DNA of 22,304 nt, from assembly GCA_039820425.1 (NCBI GenBank), contig JBCBQD010000072.1, positions 1 to 22,304 of the forward strand. The letters run 5' to 3'. The notes beneath the pieces were generated by a model, which saw only the letters and a list, made by a program, of their open reading frames with translations, did not search any database and was not told where the DNA came from. The translations under genes and the position numbers were made by a program. The stretch comes from SIO4C1 sp039820425 (lineage in GTDB: Bacteria; Cyanobacteriota; Cyanobacteriia; Phormidesmidales; Phormidesmidaceae). Below are positions 1-8,127 of the stretch, piece after piece. The stretch's first letter is position 1. Each line of letters opens with the position of its first letter.

Positions 1-277
1 CCCGCGAAATGCTGTCTGACAAGATAATTAAGGGGGCCAAACATACCTTATGGGGAATTGTAAGCTCACCTGAAAACAGTCCCACGGCGACCTGGGTGAG
101 TGCTTGGGATCATTTAATATGTTAGGAATTGTTCTGGATCTGCGGATCGGGCCAACCCAAGATTGTTAAATAGGATTACTGCCATCCTGGTTGTTTTGGC
201 ATCTATCAATCCCGCATCCGATCACCCTCATCTAAATCAACCCGCTATCCCAGTGTTCCGGGATACTTAACAAATTT
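1..277. other. Leading intergenic region, no supported gene
   Basis: I see no supported gene here. A frame on + is open from the left edge to a TAG at 123-125 (about 40 codons), which could be the tail of a gene starting outside the window, but this length is expected by chance and the translation resembles nothing I know. A 6-bp inverted repeat (TATCCC at 246-251, GGGATA at 260-265) lies just before the nitroreductase-like start. No convincing Shine-Dalgarno or promoter boxes are visible. Confidence 0.4.
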
Positions 278-1480
278 ATGTATTACACTGTTCTCCGCCG
301 ACCTGGCCGGTTGAGTCGTCGCCAATTGCTCAAATTTGCTGGGATATCTGCCCTGGGGCTGACAACATCAGCCCTGATTGTGACCCAAACAACGGACAAT
401 CCTAGCTATGACGACTTGATCAAACAAGTTTGGCGAGCGCCGGGTCTGGCAACGCCTCTGCAGGAAATGGTCTACTATGCCACCCTGGCCCCCTCCCACT
501 ACAATTCACAACCCTGGCAGTTTGAAATCAAAGACCACACCATACGCCTCTTTCCCGATCGTTCTAGGCAGCTCTTGGTCAGCGATCCTGACCAGCGGGC
601 CGTGATGATAGGGTTGGGCAGTGCCCTCGAGAACCTTTTGTTGAGTGCCAGTCACCTGGGTTATGAGACTGCGGTGCGCTATTTTCCTGAAGGTCAATCG
701 GTGGTGGTCCAACTGCAGCCGCCTTTAGAAAACTCTTCAGAAGATATGCCAGAGCCATCGCCAGCAGCAGTCAAGGCGTTGAACTTATTTCAGGCTATGC
801 TGCAGCGACGCTCTACCTATGCCCCCTATCGTGGGTCTCCGGTCCCCTCGGACAGGCTGGCCCAGCTAGAGGTCGTTACTGCTTCTGCAGACGTGGGGGT
901 ACAGCTGTTGACGGCCTATCGCCAGCTTCGTAAAGCCTCAGACGCGGTACAGGCAGCCAGCCTTTATCAATACAGCAACCCAGCCTTTCTCAACGAGCGC
1001 TTGAAGTGGCTGCGGTTTAATGAAACAGACGCCGTTCGCCACCGGGATGGTCTTTTTTATCGCTGTTTGGGCAAAGCCACGGTGCCTCGCTGGTGGGGAG
1101 CCCAGCGGCTCAATCACATTGATGCCAATGTTGAAGCTAGCCAGGCCGCCAGGTTAACCCAACAGGCATCTGGGCTGGCGCTAATTGTTACACGCTCAGA
1201 CGATGCGATCGCATGGGTCAAAGCCGGACGCGCCTACGAAAGGTTTGCTCTCCAAGCGACTGCCCTGGGACTCAAAACATCCCTCCATAATCAGGTGATT
1301 GAAGTGCCCCAGGTGCGATCGCAAATTCGCAGAACCTTTGACCTTCAAGACAATTATCCCCAGTTATTGGTCCGGTTTGGCCATGGTCCAGATAGGGTGC
1401 GGTCGCTGCGGCGTCCGCTGAGTGAGGTTTTAACGTCTGATCAGGGATTGCCGATTGAATCGACGGTGCATCAGATTTGA
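278..1480 (+). CDS. Tat-exported nitroreductase-family (Acg-like) FMN protein
   Basis: A 400-residue protein with a twin-arginine signal: S13-R14-R15-Q-L-L-K followed by a hydrophobic stretch to about residue 36, so export by the Tat pathway in folded form, as expected for a flavoprotein. The segment APSHYNSQPW (71-80) matches the start of the nitroreductase/Acg-type FMN domain, and the C-terminal part (GRAYERFALQATALGLKTS) matches its second conserved block. Nitroreductases are flavin-dependent NAD(P)H oxidoreductases; Acg-like members often have no known substrate, so the reaction here is unknown. The ATG start is chosen because the Tat motif follows at once; no Shine-Dalgarno is visible. 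The stop codon TGA is itself the first bases of a G-rich tandem repeat. The gene converges on the methyltransferase-like gene and has no obvious functional partner. Confidence 0.82.
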   Translation: MYYTVLRRPGRLSRRQLLKFAGISALGLTTSALIVTQTTDNPSYDDLIKQVWRAPGLATPLQEMVYYATLAPSHYNSQPWQFEIKDHTIRLFPDRSRQLLVSDPDQRAVMIGLGSALENLLLSASHLGYETAVRYFPEGQSVVVQLQPPLENSSEDMPEPSPAAVKALNLFQAMLQRRSTYAPYRGSPVPSDRLAQLEVVTASADVGVQLLTAYRQLRKASDAVQAASLYQYSNPAFLNERLKWLRFNETDAVRHRDGLFYRCLGKATVPRWWGAQRLNHIDANVEASQAARLTQQASGLALIVTRSDDAIAWVKAGRAYERFALQATALGLKTSLHNQVIEVPQVRSQIRRTFDLQDNYPQLLVRFGHGPDRVRSLRRPLSEVLTSDQGLPIESTVHQI

Positions 1481-1524
1481 TGGGTGGTGGTGATGGGTGG
1501 TGGTGATGGGTGATGGGTGATAGG
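1478..1524 (+). repeat. G-rich tandem repeat at nitroreductase stop
   Basis: Two 13-bp units (TGATGGGTGGTGG at 1478-1490 and 1491-1503) are followed by three 7-bp units (TGATGGG, TGATGGG, TGATAGG, 1504-1524). The stop codon of the upstream gene is the first TGA of unit one. This is a cyanobacterial STRR-type array. Confidence 0.8.
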
Positions 1525-1532
1525 TGGGAGAT

Positions 1533-1567
1533 CTAAAACCTAAAACCTAAAACCCAAGACCTAAAAC
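1533..1567. repeat. Heptamer array CTAAAAC, five units
   Basis: Five consecutive 7-bp units: CTAAAAC three times, one degenerate CCAAGAC, then CTAAAAC. The next three bases (CTA, 1568-1570) begin a sixth unit and read as the TAG stop codon of the methyltransferase-like gene on -. Confidence 0.85.
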
Positions 1568-4021
1568 CTACCCCCCCCTTGCATTCTTATCAAAGGACAC
1601 GAGACAAAAGGTCGGCAGTTTAGCCGCTTTGGGATCCTTAGGTGATCGCGCTTTAGGCAACAGATCTTTGGGCAGGGGCTCTGACACTTGAAACTGACCG
1701 CCTTGATCTAGCAGCCCTCGCAAAACCACCCCTTTGTCACTGAGGGCCAGATCAGGAGGCATCACCAGGGCACACAGCCCCTGGGGGCGCAGCAGATTAA
1801 AGCACTGCTCGGCAAACAGCCAGTCTAACCGCAGGCTGCTGCGCTGCCCTGGCAGCCGCTGGTGGGCATATTGCTCAGTGCGATTAAAGTAATCCGATAC
1901 AAACCCGTACTGGCTTTGGTAAAACAGCCAGGCTTCTGCCAGTTCAGGATCTTCGTCTAAAAGCGCTTGTTTTGAGGTTTTGAAGGGGGGGCTATCGTCC
2001 CCCTGGCGCATGTCTTGAAAGTGGGTGAAGAATTCCTCTGGTGTGGGCCGAAATGCTCCCCAGGGTGGGGCTGAGATGATCACACTAAACCCACCATACT
2101 GCTTGATCAACGGGGCAAAGAAGTATCCCCAGTGAAACGGTTGCAGCAGCTCGAGGTCTTCGGTTCTGAGCAACCGACGCCGGGGTCGCTCTGTTAGTTG
2201 GGTTTCTCGATATTGAATCCCTAGCTTTTGCGTAAACTGATTAAGTAGCAACGCATTTAGCTTAAATTGAGCCTTGCGATTGAGCTGATTGAGACTGTCG
2301 CGCAAAAATGCCATCTGCGCATATTGAGGAATCCCTTGCAACTCTTCGAGCAGGGAAGTCTGAGACTTGTAATGCTCCAAGGTGATGTTTTTCTCGGCCA
2401 AAATAGTCCGATAGCTATCCGCCGCCAGGGGCTGTAGCAGATTGCCTTGCAACGCGTCGGGTGCCTGAGCAGCGCCCTTACCCCTGACTTTAATGCGATC
2501 AAACCCCTGCTCATCAACCCGAATTAACCCCACGAGACTGTTCCCCGTCAACAGGTTAAAATCCAGCGCGGGCAGGGCTTCGAGATCGGCTGGGGTGGTC
2601 GCGCTGGCACAAAGATTGCCCATCAACTGTAGCTGCGCAATATCTATCGCCGCCGCCGAGCGATCGACCCCGTACAGGGTATTTTGCAACAGTCGTCGGT
2701 AAATGCCCTGCAGGTGTGAGGGCTGCTCCGCCGACAGTGCCGACAGCCAGATACCCAACTGGGCATCCTGGATATGTTGCAGGTGGCCGATTAAAACACT
2801 GTATAGCTCGACCAGCCATTGCAAACTGGCCAATAAAAAGGTGCCTGACCCACAGGCGGGATCTAAGACATGCAGCTGGGGCAGTACCGCTTGGATAAGC
2901 TGACGACAAAGCCCCAAGTCGGCTTGAAATAAGCGATCGGGAAGGGCAGCCTGCTCCGGGCTGGCAACTGTCCCCAGCTGCTGCAAAATATATTGGGCCA
3001 GGGTGCGATCGCAACACTGCGCCACCAGCAGCGGATGACTGGGATACCCCCTACCCGTTTGACTAAATACCTGTTGCTCAAACACCGCACTGAGGGCGGC
3101 GGACCGCCACGGATCGAGCATCCACTCCCAAATCGGCTCACCAAACCAGACCAAAATCGATTCAAAGGGCGCATCTGAAATGCCCACATCTGGATATTGC
3201 AACTCAAAGGGATTTTCAAAGAGACTGCCGATAAACGGCAATTTACCCACCATTTTGACGATCCGCAGGGGGCGCTCTGGTTCTGGCAGTGCAAACCCCT
3301 GGGAAAACAAGGGTTGCAAAACCTGCCGAAAAAATAAATCTCGTCCCCGCTGCTGACTCTGACCAAACAACGTGTGCAGATACCAAATATCGCCCTCATT
3401 GAGTAACCCCTGCCGCTGTAGCCCAAATACAAATATCAAACGGGTCAGCAATAACCCTGCGTAGCGCCACCGATCGGCCCCATGGCTAATGCCGTCAATC
3501 GCCTCGTAGAGTAACTGCACCTGTTGTCCAAATGTTGTTGTTAGATCGGCCATCTGTCCGGCGACGGGCCAATCCGGCAGCAGACTGATGCCCTCCGCCC
3601 CAGGCGCATAGGCCCAAATTTTTTCCAGACGCGACTGCCAAAATTTTGCAGGCTGCCCCGCAATAAACACCACGCACTGGGCCACACTCTGTTCACCCAG
3701 CCGCTGCTGCCAGTGCCAGAGACTGCGGGTGCGAGACGCCTCTGTAAAAATTAACAGCGGCGACGGATATTGCTTGGCGATTGTTTGATAGAGCCGCCCT
3801 CGGATCTGAGGTGTGAGCTTCCCCTTGCGGCTAATTTTGATCTCCCAAACAGTGGTGTCCCCGCGCTGGGCAAGACAGCGACAGCGGTAGGGCTGCTTGA
3901 GAAATTGGGTTGCGATCGCGCCAATGCCCTGCGGCGGTGACCAGCCCAGTGCTGACACAAACAGGTCACCCAGCTTTAGCGCTTGGAGTAAATCTTGGGC
4001 GCGCTGGCTGTCAAAATCCAT
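1568..4021 (-). CDS. Degenerate, C-terminally truncated N6-adenine DNA methyltransferase-like protein
   Basis: An 817-residue protein of the type IIG/Eco57I N6-adenine methyltransferase kind. The SAM-binding motif I is intact (DPACGSGTF, 387-395). An acidic residue follows in YGVDRS (450-455) and motif III-like FNLLTGNSL is at 488-496. Motif IV, normally (N/D/S)PP(Y/F/W), reads S650-A651-P-P-W: the catalytic polar residue is alanine. The N-terminal 150 residues (LGW about 25-27, VWEIK 58-62) resemble the nuclease-like N-terminus of these fusion enzymes; whether it cuts is unknown. The chain ends at the last methyltransferase strand (LPTFCLVSFDKN), without the target-recognition domain such enzymes usually carry. 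The end coincides with a run of eight G and a heptamer array. No restriction or specificity partner is nearby. It may be a decaying remnant or a repurposed DNA-binding protein. Confidence 0.7.
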   Translation of the reverse strand: MDFDSQRAQDLLQALKLGDLFVSALGWSPPQGIGAIATQFLKQPYRCRCLAQRGDTTVWEIKISRKGKLTPQIRGRLYQTIAKQYPSPLLIFTEASRTRSLWHWQQRLGEQSVAQCVVFIAGQPAKFWQSRLEKIWAYAPGAEGISLLPDWPVAGQMADLTTTFGQQVQLLYEAIDGISHGADRWRYAGLLLTRLIFVFGLQRQGLLNEGDIWYLHTLFGQSQQRGRDLFFRQVLQPLFSQGFALPEPERPLRIVKMVGKLPFIGSLFENPFELQYPDVGISDAPFESILVWFGEPIWEWMLDPWRSAALSAVFEQQVFSQTGRGYPSHPLLVAQCCDRTLAQYILQQLGTVASPEQAALPDRLFQADLGLCRQLIQAVLPQLHVLDPACGSGTFLLASLQWLVELYSVLIGHLQHIQDAQLGIWLSALSAEQPSHLQGIYRRLLQNTLYGVDRSAAAIDIAQLQLMGNLCASATTPADLEALPALDFNLLTGNSLVGLIRVDEQGFDRIKVRGKGAAQAPDALQGNLLQPLAADSYRTILAEKNITLEHYKSQTSLLEELQGIPQYAQMAFLRDSLNQLNRKAQFKLNALLLNQFTQKLGIQYRETQLTERPRRRLLRTEDLELLQPFHWGYFFAPLIKQYGGFSVIISAPPWGAFRPTPEEFFTHFQDMRQGDDSPPFKTSKQALLDEDPELAEAWLFYQSQYGFVSDYFNRTEQYAHQRLPGQRSSLRLDWLFAEQCFNLLRPQGLCALVMPPDLALSDKGVVLRGLLDQGGQFQVSEPLPKDLLPKARSPKDPKAAKLPTFCLVSFDKNARGG

Positions 4022-4095
4022 TGATGGCGCGGTGGGGGAGTGGGAGGGGAGGGAATGGGCAGGTGGGGGAGATGAGGGAGGTGGGGGGTAAAGCG

Positions 4096-4560
4096 TTAAA
4101 CGGTGCTCTCAGCTTCTGCTGAACGCTTTGCTGTCATGGCATGGGTTCGGAACCTTTCTAAATCTGCCTGTAGGGTCGAGTTAACAATCCGCCGCAAAAA
4201 GCCGCTGTCCATAATTTTGGCCAACACCCCCGGCACGGCATAAGCAATCGTCATTTTGACCGTACTCGAACCCTTATGATCATAAAACCGAATGGCCCCA
4301 CGATTAGGCAACCCATCCACCGATTCCCATTGCAAAATCTGGTGGGGAATCACCTGCAGCGTGCGAGACAGCCAGGTAAACTCCCAAATCCCCGACGCCA
4401 GCTTCCAACGCGATAGCTCCGGCTGGTCGTCAAGCACCTGCACCGAGTCAATCCACTTCATCCATTTCGGCATTTCTTCCAGGTCAGACCAGAGCCCCCA
4501 AACCAGTTCGATGGGCACGTCTAAGTCTACATATACGGTGTGTTCAAGCCAGTCTGACAT
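4096..4560 (-). CDS. SRPBCC (START-like) family protein next to crtQ
   Basis: A 154-residue protein with the SRPBCC/polyketide-cyclase fold. The N-terminus (HTVYVDLDVPIELVWGLWSD) is the usual first strand and helix, followed by W-rich strands and a C-terminal amphipathic helix (residues about 120-150) that would close a hydrophobic pocket. It has no signal peptide, so it is probably cytosolic. A homologue lies next to zeta-carotene desaturase in Synechocystis (slr0941 beside slr0940) and, from memory, in other cyanobacteria. This suggests a role linked to carotenoids or another lipophilic ligand, but no function is established. It is downstream of crtQ on the same strand, 324 bp away, so co-transcription is possible but unproven. 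The ATG start fits the domain boundary exactly. Confidence 0.8.
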   Translation of the reverse strand: MSDWLEHTVYVDLDVPIELVWGLWSDLEEMPKWMKWIDSVQVLDDQPELSRWKLASGIWEFTWLSRTLQVIPHQILQWESVDGLPNRGAIRFYDHKGSSTVKMTIAYAVPGVLAKIMDSGFLRRIVNSTLQADLERFRTHAMTAKRSAEAESTV

Positions 4561-4591
4561 AGGGGGAGGGGGTAGAGGGTGGTGGGTAGAA

Positions 4592-4607
4592 GCGTTGCAT
4601 GCAACGC
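4592..4607. repeat. Perfect 16-bp palindrome GCGTTGCATGCAACGC
   Basis: The two halves GCGTTGCA and TGCAACGC are exact reverse complements with no loop. Palindromes with a GTTGCATGCAAC core are, from memory, dispersed repeats in cyanobacterial genomes, so this is more likely a repeat copy than an operator. Confidence 0.75.
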
Positions 4608-4727
4608 GATCTGGAATTGGGAGGCAGGGGGAGCAGGGGAGGCAGGGGAAGAACCGTAGGATGGGCTAAGCCGCCGATCGATTTCAGCGTTGGTCAACCG
4701 CTTTATCCTAAGAACCCATCAGTACCC

Positions 4728-4757
4728 GTACATGCAAGGTGCCAGTACATGCAAGGT
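4728..4757. repeat. Two copies of a 13-bp direct repeat, 17-bp period
   Basis: GTACATGCAAGGT occurs at 4728-4740 and 4745-4757, four bases apart. This could be a tandem protein-binding site upstream of the SRPBCC gene or simple repeat slippage. Confidence 0.65.
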
Positions 4758-4831
4758 TGATCCATTCTTAATTAACATCAATCATCAACATCAATAGTAA
4801 GGTAGCAGATTTACAAAACAACAGGCGTTCA

Positions 4832-4897
4832 CCCATTACCCATTACCCATTACCCTCTACCCATTACCTACCAACCACTACCCACTACCCACTACCC
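4832..4897. repeat. Heptamer array CCCATTA/CCCACTA at crtQ 3' end
   Basis: About nine 7-bp units, first CCCATTA-type and then CCCACTA-type, with some degenerate units between. On the crtQ strand the units read TAGTGGG and TAATGGG. The crtQ stop (TAG, 4887-4885) and its last residues Gly-Ser-Gly are encoded by the array itself. Confidence 0.85.
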
Positions 4898-6318
4898 AAA
4901 ATCGCTGCTGCCGCCTGTCGCCCTGACATCGTTGCCCCCTCCATGCTGTCAATATAATCTTGCTGGGTGTAGCTGCCTGCCAAAAAGAAATTGTCAATGG
5001 GTGTTTTTTGGTCAGGGCGATAGGGATCCATGCCGGGGGCTTCGCGGTAGAGCGATTTGGCCAGTTTGACGACGCTGTACCAGGTCATGTTGAGTTCCCG
5101 AGACGAGGGGAACAAGTCATGCACCTGCTTGAGCACATGCTGGGCAATGTCCTCGTTGCGCTGCTTGATGAACGGATCGCCGGGGGTCAACACCAGCTGC
5201 ATGAGCGAGCCTTCCCCTTCGCGATAGTAGTCCTTGGGGCTGCCCAGGGCCAGATCGGCAAAACAAGAAAAGTCGGCATCGGCGGTGTAAAGCAGGTTAT
5301 CAATCCCCGCCGCTTGCTTAAGCTGCTTTTGTTTTGCCGGGTCGTTAAGCTCGGTCACCCAGCCATCAAATCGCAGCTGCACCGTCGCCACCGGCACCGC
5401 ATCGAGCTTGTAAATATTGTCAAACTCAGGCCACTGTCGCCAGTCTTGAGGCAACAGCCGCTGGATGCCGGGCACGTCACAGGCGGCCAGGTAAGCATCG
5501 GCGGTGATCGTGTCTTCGCGATCGCCGTTGGCGACCACCAGCCCCGTCACCCTGGCCTGCTCACCGCTGCCCTCAAACAAAATCTGACGGGTCTGGCGAC
5601 GGGTGTGGATTTTGGTCCCCCTTGCCATCAGGTAGTCAACAATCGGCCGATGCAAATACTCCGACGGAGAGCCCGCCAACAGGTTAAGTTTAGAAGCTTC
5701 GGTCTTGGTCGCAAACATTTGAAAAATGGTCAGCATGCAGCGGGCCGAGATATTTTCGGTGTCGATGAAGCCCAGGGCGTAGGCGATGGGGTTCCACATG
5801 CGCTTGAGACTGCCGTTAGAGCCCCCATGGCGGCGAAACCACTCAGCAAAGCTAAATTTATCGAGGCTGCGAATGTGGCGCATGGCCCCCTCATAGTCAA
5901 CCAGGCCGCGCACCACCGGGCTGGTGGCCAGGGCCACCGAGTTTTGTAGCTTATCTCGCAGGGACAGTTGGGAGGTCGTAAAAAAGGCCTTTAACCCGTT
6001 AAACGGGGCCCCCAACGGAAACCGAAAGTCAAGCTGACCCAGCTCACCGCCGCGATTAATAAAATTATGGGTGTGCTGTTTGGGGAGCAGGTTCTCAAAG
6101 GCCCCCACTTTTTTCATCAGGGCAAACAAGTTGGCGTAGTTAAAGAAAAAGACGTGCAACCCCATCTCAATATGGTTACCGTCCTTATCCACCCAGCTAC
6201 CGACCTTGCCCCCGACAAACGGACGGGCTTCAAAAATCTCGACCTCATGACCTGCATCCGCCAGATCGATGGCAGCTGCCATACCGGCTAAACCGGCACC
6301 CACAATTGCAACTCGCAT
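4885..6318 (-). CDS. crtQ: Zeta-carotene desaturase
   Basis: A 477-residue flavoprotein that desaturates zeta-carotene via neurosporene to lycopene in the plant-type poly-cis pathway; it acts at the thylakoid/plasma membrane surface and passes electrons to quinone. The FAD dinucleotide-binding site is at the N-terminus (GAGLAGMAAA, G7/G9/G12) with E30 closing the Rossmann motif in EIFEARPFVGGK. The block GNHIEMGLHVFFFNYANLF is typical of ZDS as opposed to phytoene desaturase, and the C-terminal FAD block is LAGSYTQQDYIDSMEGATMSG. Length and motifs fit cyanobacterial/plant ZDS. The ATG start sits directly before the Rossmann strand. Upstream is about 200 bp with G-rich repeats; the 50 bp next to the start are AT-rich and probably hold the promoter. 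The last three residues come from a heptamer repeat, so the natural end may have drifted. Confidence 0.95.
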   Translation of the reverse strand: MRVAIVGAGLAGMAAAIDLADAGHEVEIFEARPFVGGKVGSWVDKDGNHIEMGLHVFFFNYANLFALMKKVGAFENLLPKQHTHNFINRGGELGQLDFRFPLGAPFNGLKAFFTTSQLSLRDKLQNSVALATSPVVRGLVDYEGAMRHIRSLDKFSFAEWFRRHGGSNGSLKRMWNPIAYALGFIDTENISARCMLTIFQMFATKTEASKLNLLAGSPSEYLHRPIVDYLMARGTKIHTRRQTRQILFEGSGEQARVTGLVVANGDREDTITADAYLAACDVPGIQRLLPQDWRQWPEFDNIYKLDAVPVATVQLRFDGWVTELNDPAKQKQLKQAAGIDNLLYTADADFSCFADLALGSPKDYYREGEGSLMQLVLTPGDPFIKQRNEDIAQHVLKQVHDLFPSSRELNMTWYSVVKLAKSLYREAPGMDPYRPDQKTPIDNFFLAGSYTQQDYIDSMEGATMSGRQAAAAILGSG

Positions 6319-6379
6319 GCTTTTTGTTCTTTAGAGATTCACAGAATAAGACTTTACACATTGTAATAATGCATGGTCC

Positions 6380-6522
6380 CTTTTTGGAAGGGAGCAGAGG
6401 GGGCAGGGGTAGCAGAGGGGGCAGAGGGGCAGAGGGGGCAGGGGAGGAAAGGCGCGGAGACGCGCAGATGGTGGAGATGGGGGAGTTTTCACCACTCACC
6501 ACTCACCACTCACTGCCCTTAC
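6380..6522. repeat. Low-complexity G-rich and TGAGTGG-type repeats
   Basis: From about 6380 to 6485 the + strand is rich in AGAGGGGGCAG-type units. From 6490 to 6514 there are three units reading TGAGTGG on -, eight bases downstream of the stop codon of the DUF6930-like gene (TGA, 6525-6523). Confidence 0.65.
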
Positions 6523-8127
6523 TCACTCGTAACCCAGCGCATAGTGCAGCACCAGCGGCTGCAGGCCAAGCTGCTCGGGGCTGGCAGCCTCTGCTTCAAA
6601 AAAAGCCAGCATGTCTTTGATTCGGGGGTTCCCACGGGCACTGCCTGAGACCCCGGCTGCCACCACAATGCCGCATCGCCCCTGACTATTGCTCTGACTG
6701 GTTTGCCAGTGGTCAAGGGCTTTGACATGGTTGGGGTTATCCATCTCGTATTCGTGAAAGAGATGTAAAGAGGTATCTAAGGTCTTGATCAACCCAAGCT
6801 GAAAGCGCTGCTGGCTGAAGGGATCGCTGCCGGGGTTAAAGCATAGGGCTTCGATACCCCCCAGGATGCGAAATTGCTCAATCAGGGCGTTGGCCTTTGG
6901 GCGAGTGGTTTGGATAATTAAAACTGGCCAGGGGACTAACTTGGCGAATTTAGTCCGCTCGTGTAGTAACGGCTGTTGGTATACCTTGGGGGCCTGGCGC
7001 AGATCGTCCAGCATCTCGGGGGTGAGCTGGGTGAGCAAAATCAGTGAGCCATCGGGGATTAAATCATCCCGAATTGCTGGCGCGATCGCAGGCTCTGGCA
7101 TATTCGCCTCAGTTTCATCCATCAGCTCGGCGGTGACCTCGGGCATGGTCTTAACCGCCACGGACAGGGTTTTGGGCTTGGGTGGCTTGACCGGATTGGG
7201 AATCCGATACTTGCCCTCAAGCAGCTGCAAGGTCAGCCCCTCGAGCTGCTCATCATACTTCTTAAAAAATCGATGCAGGGCCTCTAGCGCCACAATCAGG
7301 GCCGCAGCTTCCTCGTCAGCTAGCTGGGTGCGCAGCCCCTCAAACGGGTGAATGCTGCCAAATTCGCAATTGGCCAGGGAAAACAGGCCGTCTTCTTCTA
7401 ACTCAAAGTTGATAAACAGGCAGTCCTGGCTCAGAAAGGCCTGCTGAATCTCTTTATTAGACAAATCCTGCTTAGTTAAAATCGCCTGGCGAAACTGGCG
7501 TAGCGAGTCCAGCTCACGGTAGAGCAATAGGCCATATTCAACATCGGCCATCCCCAGCACTGAGACATAGAGGGTGCCGATATCCCACTGATTGAGCTCA
7601 ACGGCCAAAATTTCTTGCTCACTCAGCAGATACCAGGGGGCATCTTGCCAAATCGCTTCTGCTTTCTTGAGCAGGGGTGCTTCAAAGACTTCTGGCAGAG
7701 AGGGATCTAGGGGGTCAGACTGGAGCAGCGTGTCAAAAATTTCATCAATCAGAGGCAGTTCTGAAACGTAGTCCACCTCAATATCTAGATTTTGCAGGGC
7801 TCCCCGTAGGAAAAACTGCAGCTCGCGATCTTTGACCACAATTTTGCGGGGTCGCGCCGGGTCAATCGTCCCTTGGGGATGCTCAATGGCCTGCAGCAAG
7901 GTTCGCACCACCGCTTCGTGCCCGGTATCGCTGGGCACCATATTCAGGGCTCGAACGATGCCCTGGGTGCCATCCACCCAAATAATGCAGTCTCCCTGGG
8001 CTGGCTCATTGCCCAGGTCGGTATCCATCAGCTCCGCAGACAGGTGGCGGCGGTCGCCCTCCCAGGTGCTAATCAGCTTGGGGAGGCGGTTTAATCGGCG
8101 ACACGTAAACGAACTTAAATGTTGCAT
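6523..8127 (-). CDS. Conserved cyanobacterial protein, DUF6930-like
   Basis: A 534-residue soluble protein without signal peptide or membrane segments. The N-terminal part (residues about 1-135) includes CIIWVDGTQGIVRALNMV and RPRKIVVKDRELQFFLRG, which I associate from memory with DUF6930, a domain also found near pRiA4b ORF-3-type proteins. The middle region is acidic, with segments such as LLYRELDSLRQFRQAI and INFELEEDGLFSLANCEFG. A proline-rich linker lies around residue 315-340 and the C-terminal third (LILLTQLTPEML... onwards) may be a second domain. No catalytic motif is recognisable, so the function is unknown. It is divergent from the sufA-like gene across 345 bp and is followed on the same strand by crtQ, but the 204-bp gap does not argue for one operon. 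The ATG start has no clear Shine-Dalgarno. Confidence 0.7.
   Translation of the reverse strand: MQHLSSFTCRRLNRLPKLISTWEGDRRHLSAELMDTDLGNEPAQGDCIIWVDGTQGIVRALNMVPSDTGHEAVVRTLLQAIEHPQGTIDPARPRKIVVKDRELQFFLRGALQNLDIEVDYVSELPLIDEIFDTLLQSDPLDPSLPEVFEAPLLKKAEAIWQDAPWYLLSEQEILAVELNQWDIGTLYVSVLGMADVEYGLLLYRELDSLRQFRQAILTKQDLSNKEIQQAFLSQDCLFINFELEEDGLFSLANCEFGSIHPFEGLRTQLADEEAAALIVALEALHRFFKKYDEQLEGLTLQLLEGKYRIPNPVKPPKPKTLSVAVKTMPEVTAELMDETEANMPEPAIAPAIRDDLIPDGSLILLTQLTPEMLDDLRQAPKVYQQPLLHERTKFAKLVPWPVLIIQTTRPKANALIEQFRILGGIEALCFNPGSDPFSQQRFQLGLIKTLDTSLHLFHEYEMDNPNHVKALDHWQTSQSNSQGRCGIVVAAGVSGSARGNPRIKDMLAFFEAEAASPEQLGLQPLVLHYALGYE

Larger units (their letters stand above)
4561..4884. other. Repeat-rich intergenic region between crtQ and the SRPBCC gene
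   Basis: No gene is seen in these 324 bp. They hold, in order: G-rich low-complexity sequence, a perfect 16-bp palindrome (4592-4607), more purine-rich sequence, two copies of a 13-bp direct repeat (4728-4740 and 4745-4757), an AT-rich stretch (about 4760-4820) that could hold a promoter for the SRPBCC gene, and most of the heptamer array at the crtQ 3' end. Confidence 0.7.

Noticed and set aside
3..125. Possible tail of a + strand gene entering from the left edge
   Set aside because: A 40-codon open stretch is not unusual by chance and the translation is not recognisable; it cannot be judged without sequence to the left.
2556..3432. Overlapping alternative frames on - inside the methyltransferase-like gene
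   Set aside because: The main frame carries the motifs and is continuous; the others are shadows.
4960..5949. Long open frame of 329 codons on + inside crtQ
   Set aside because: It is antisense to a clearly conserved carotenoid enzyme, and its composition (His/Gln/Arg-rich) is that of a frame shadow in GC-rich DNA.
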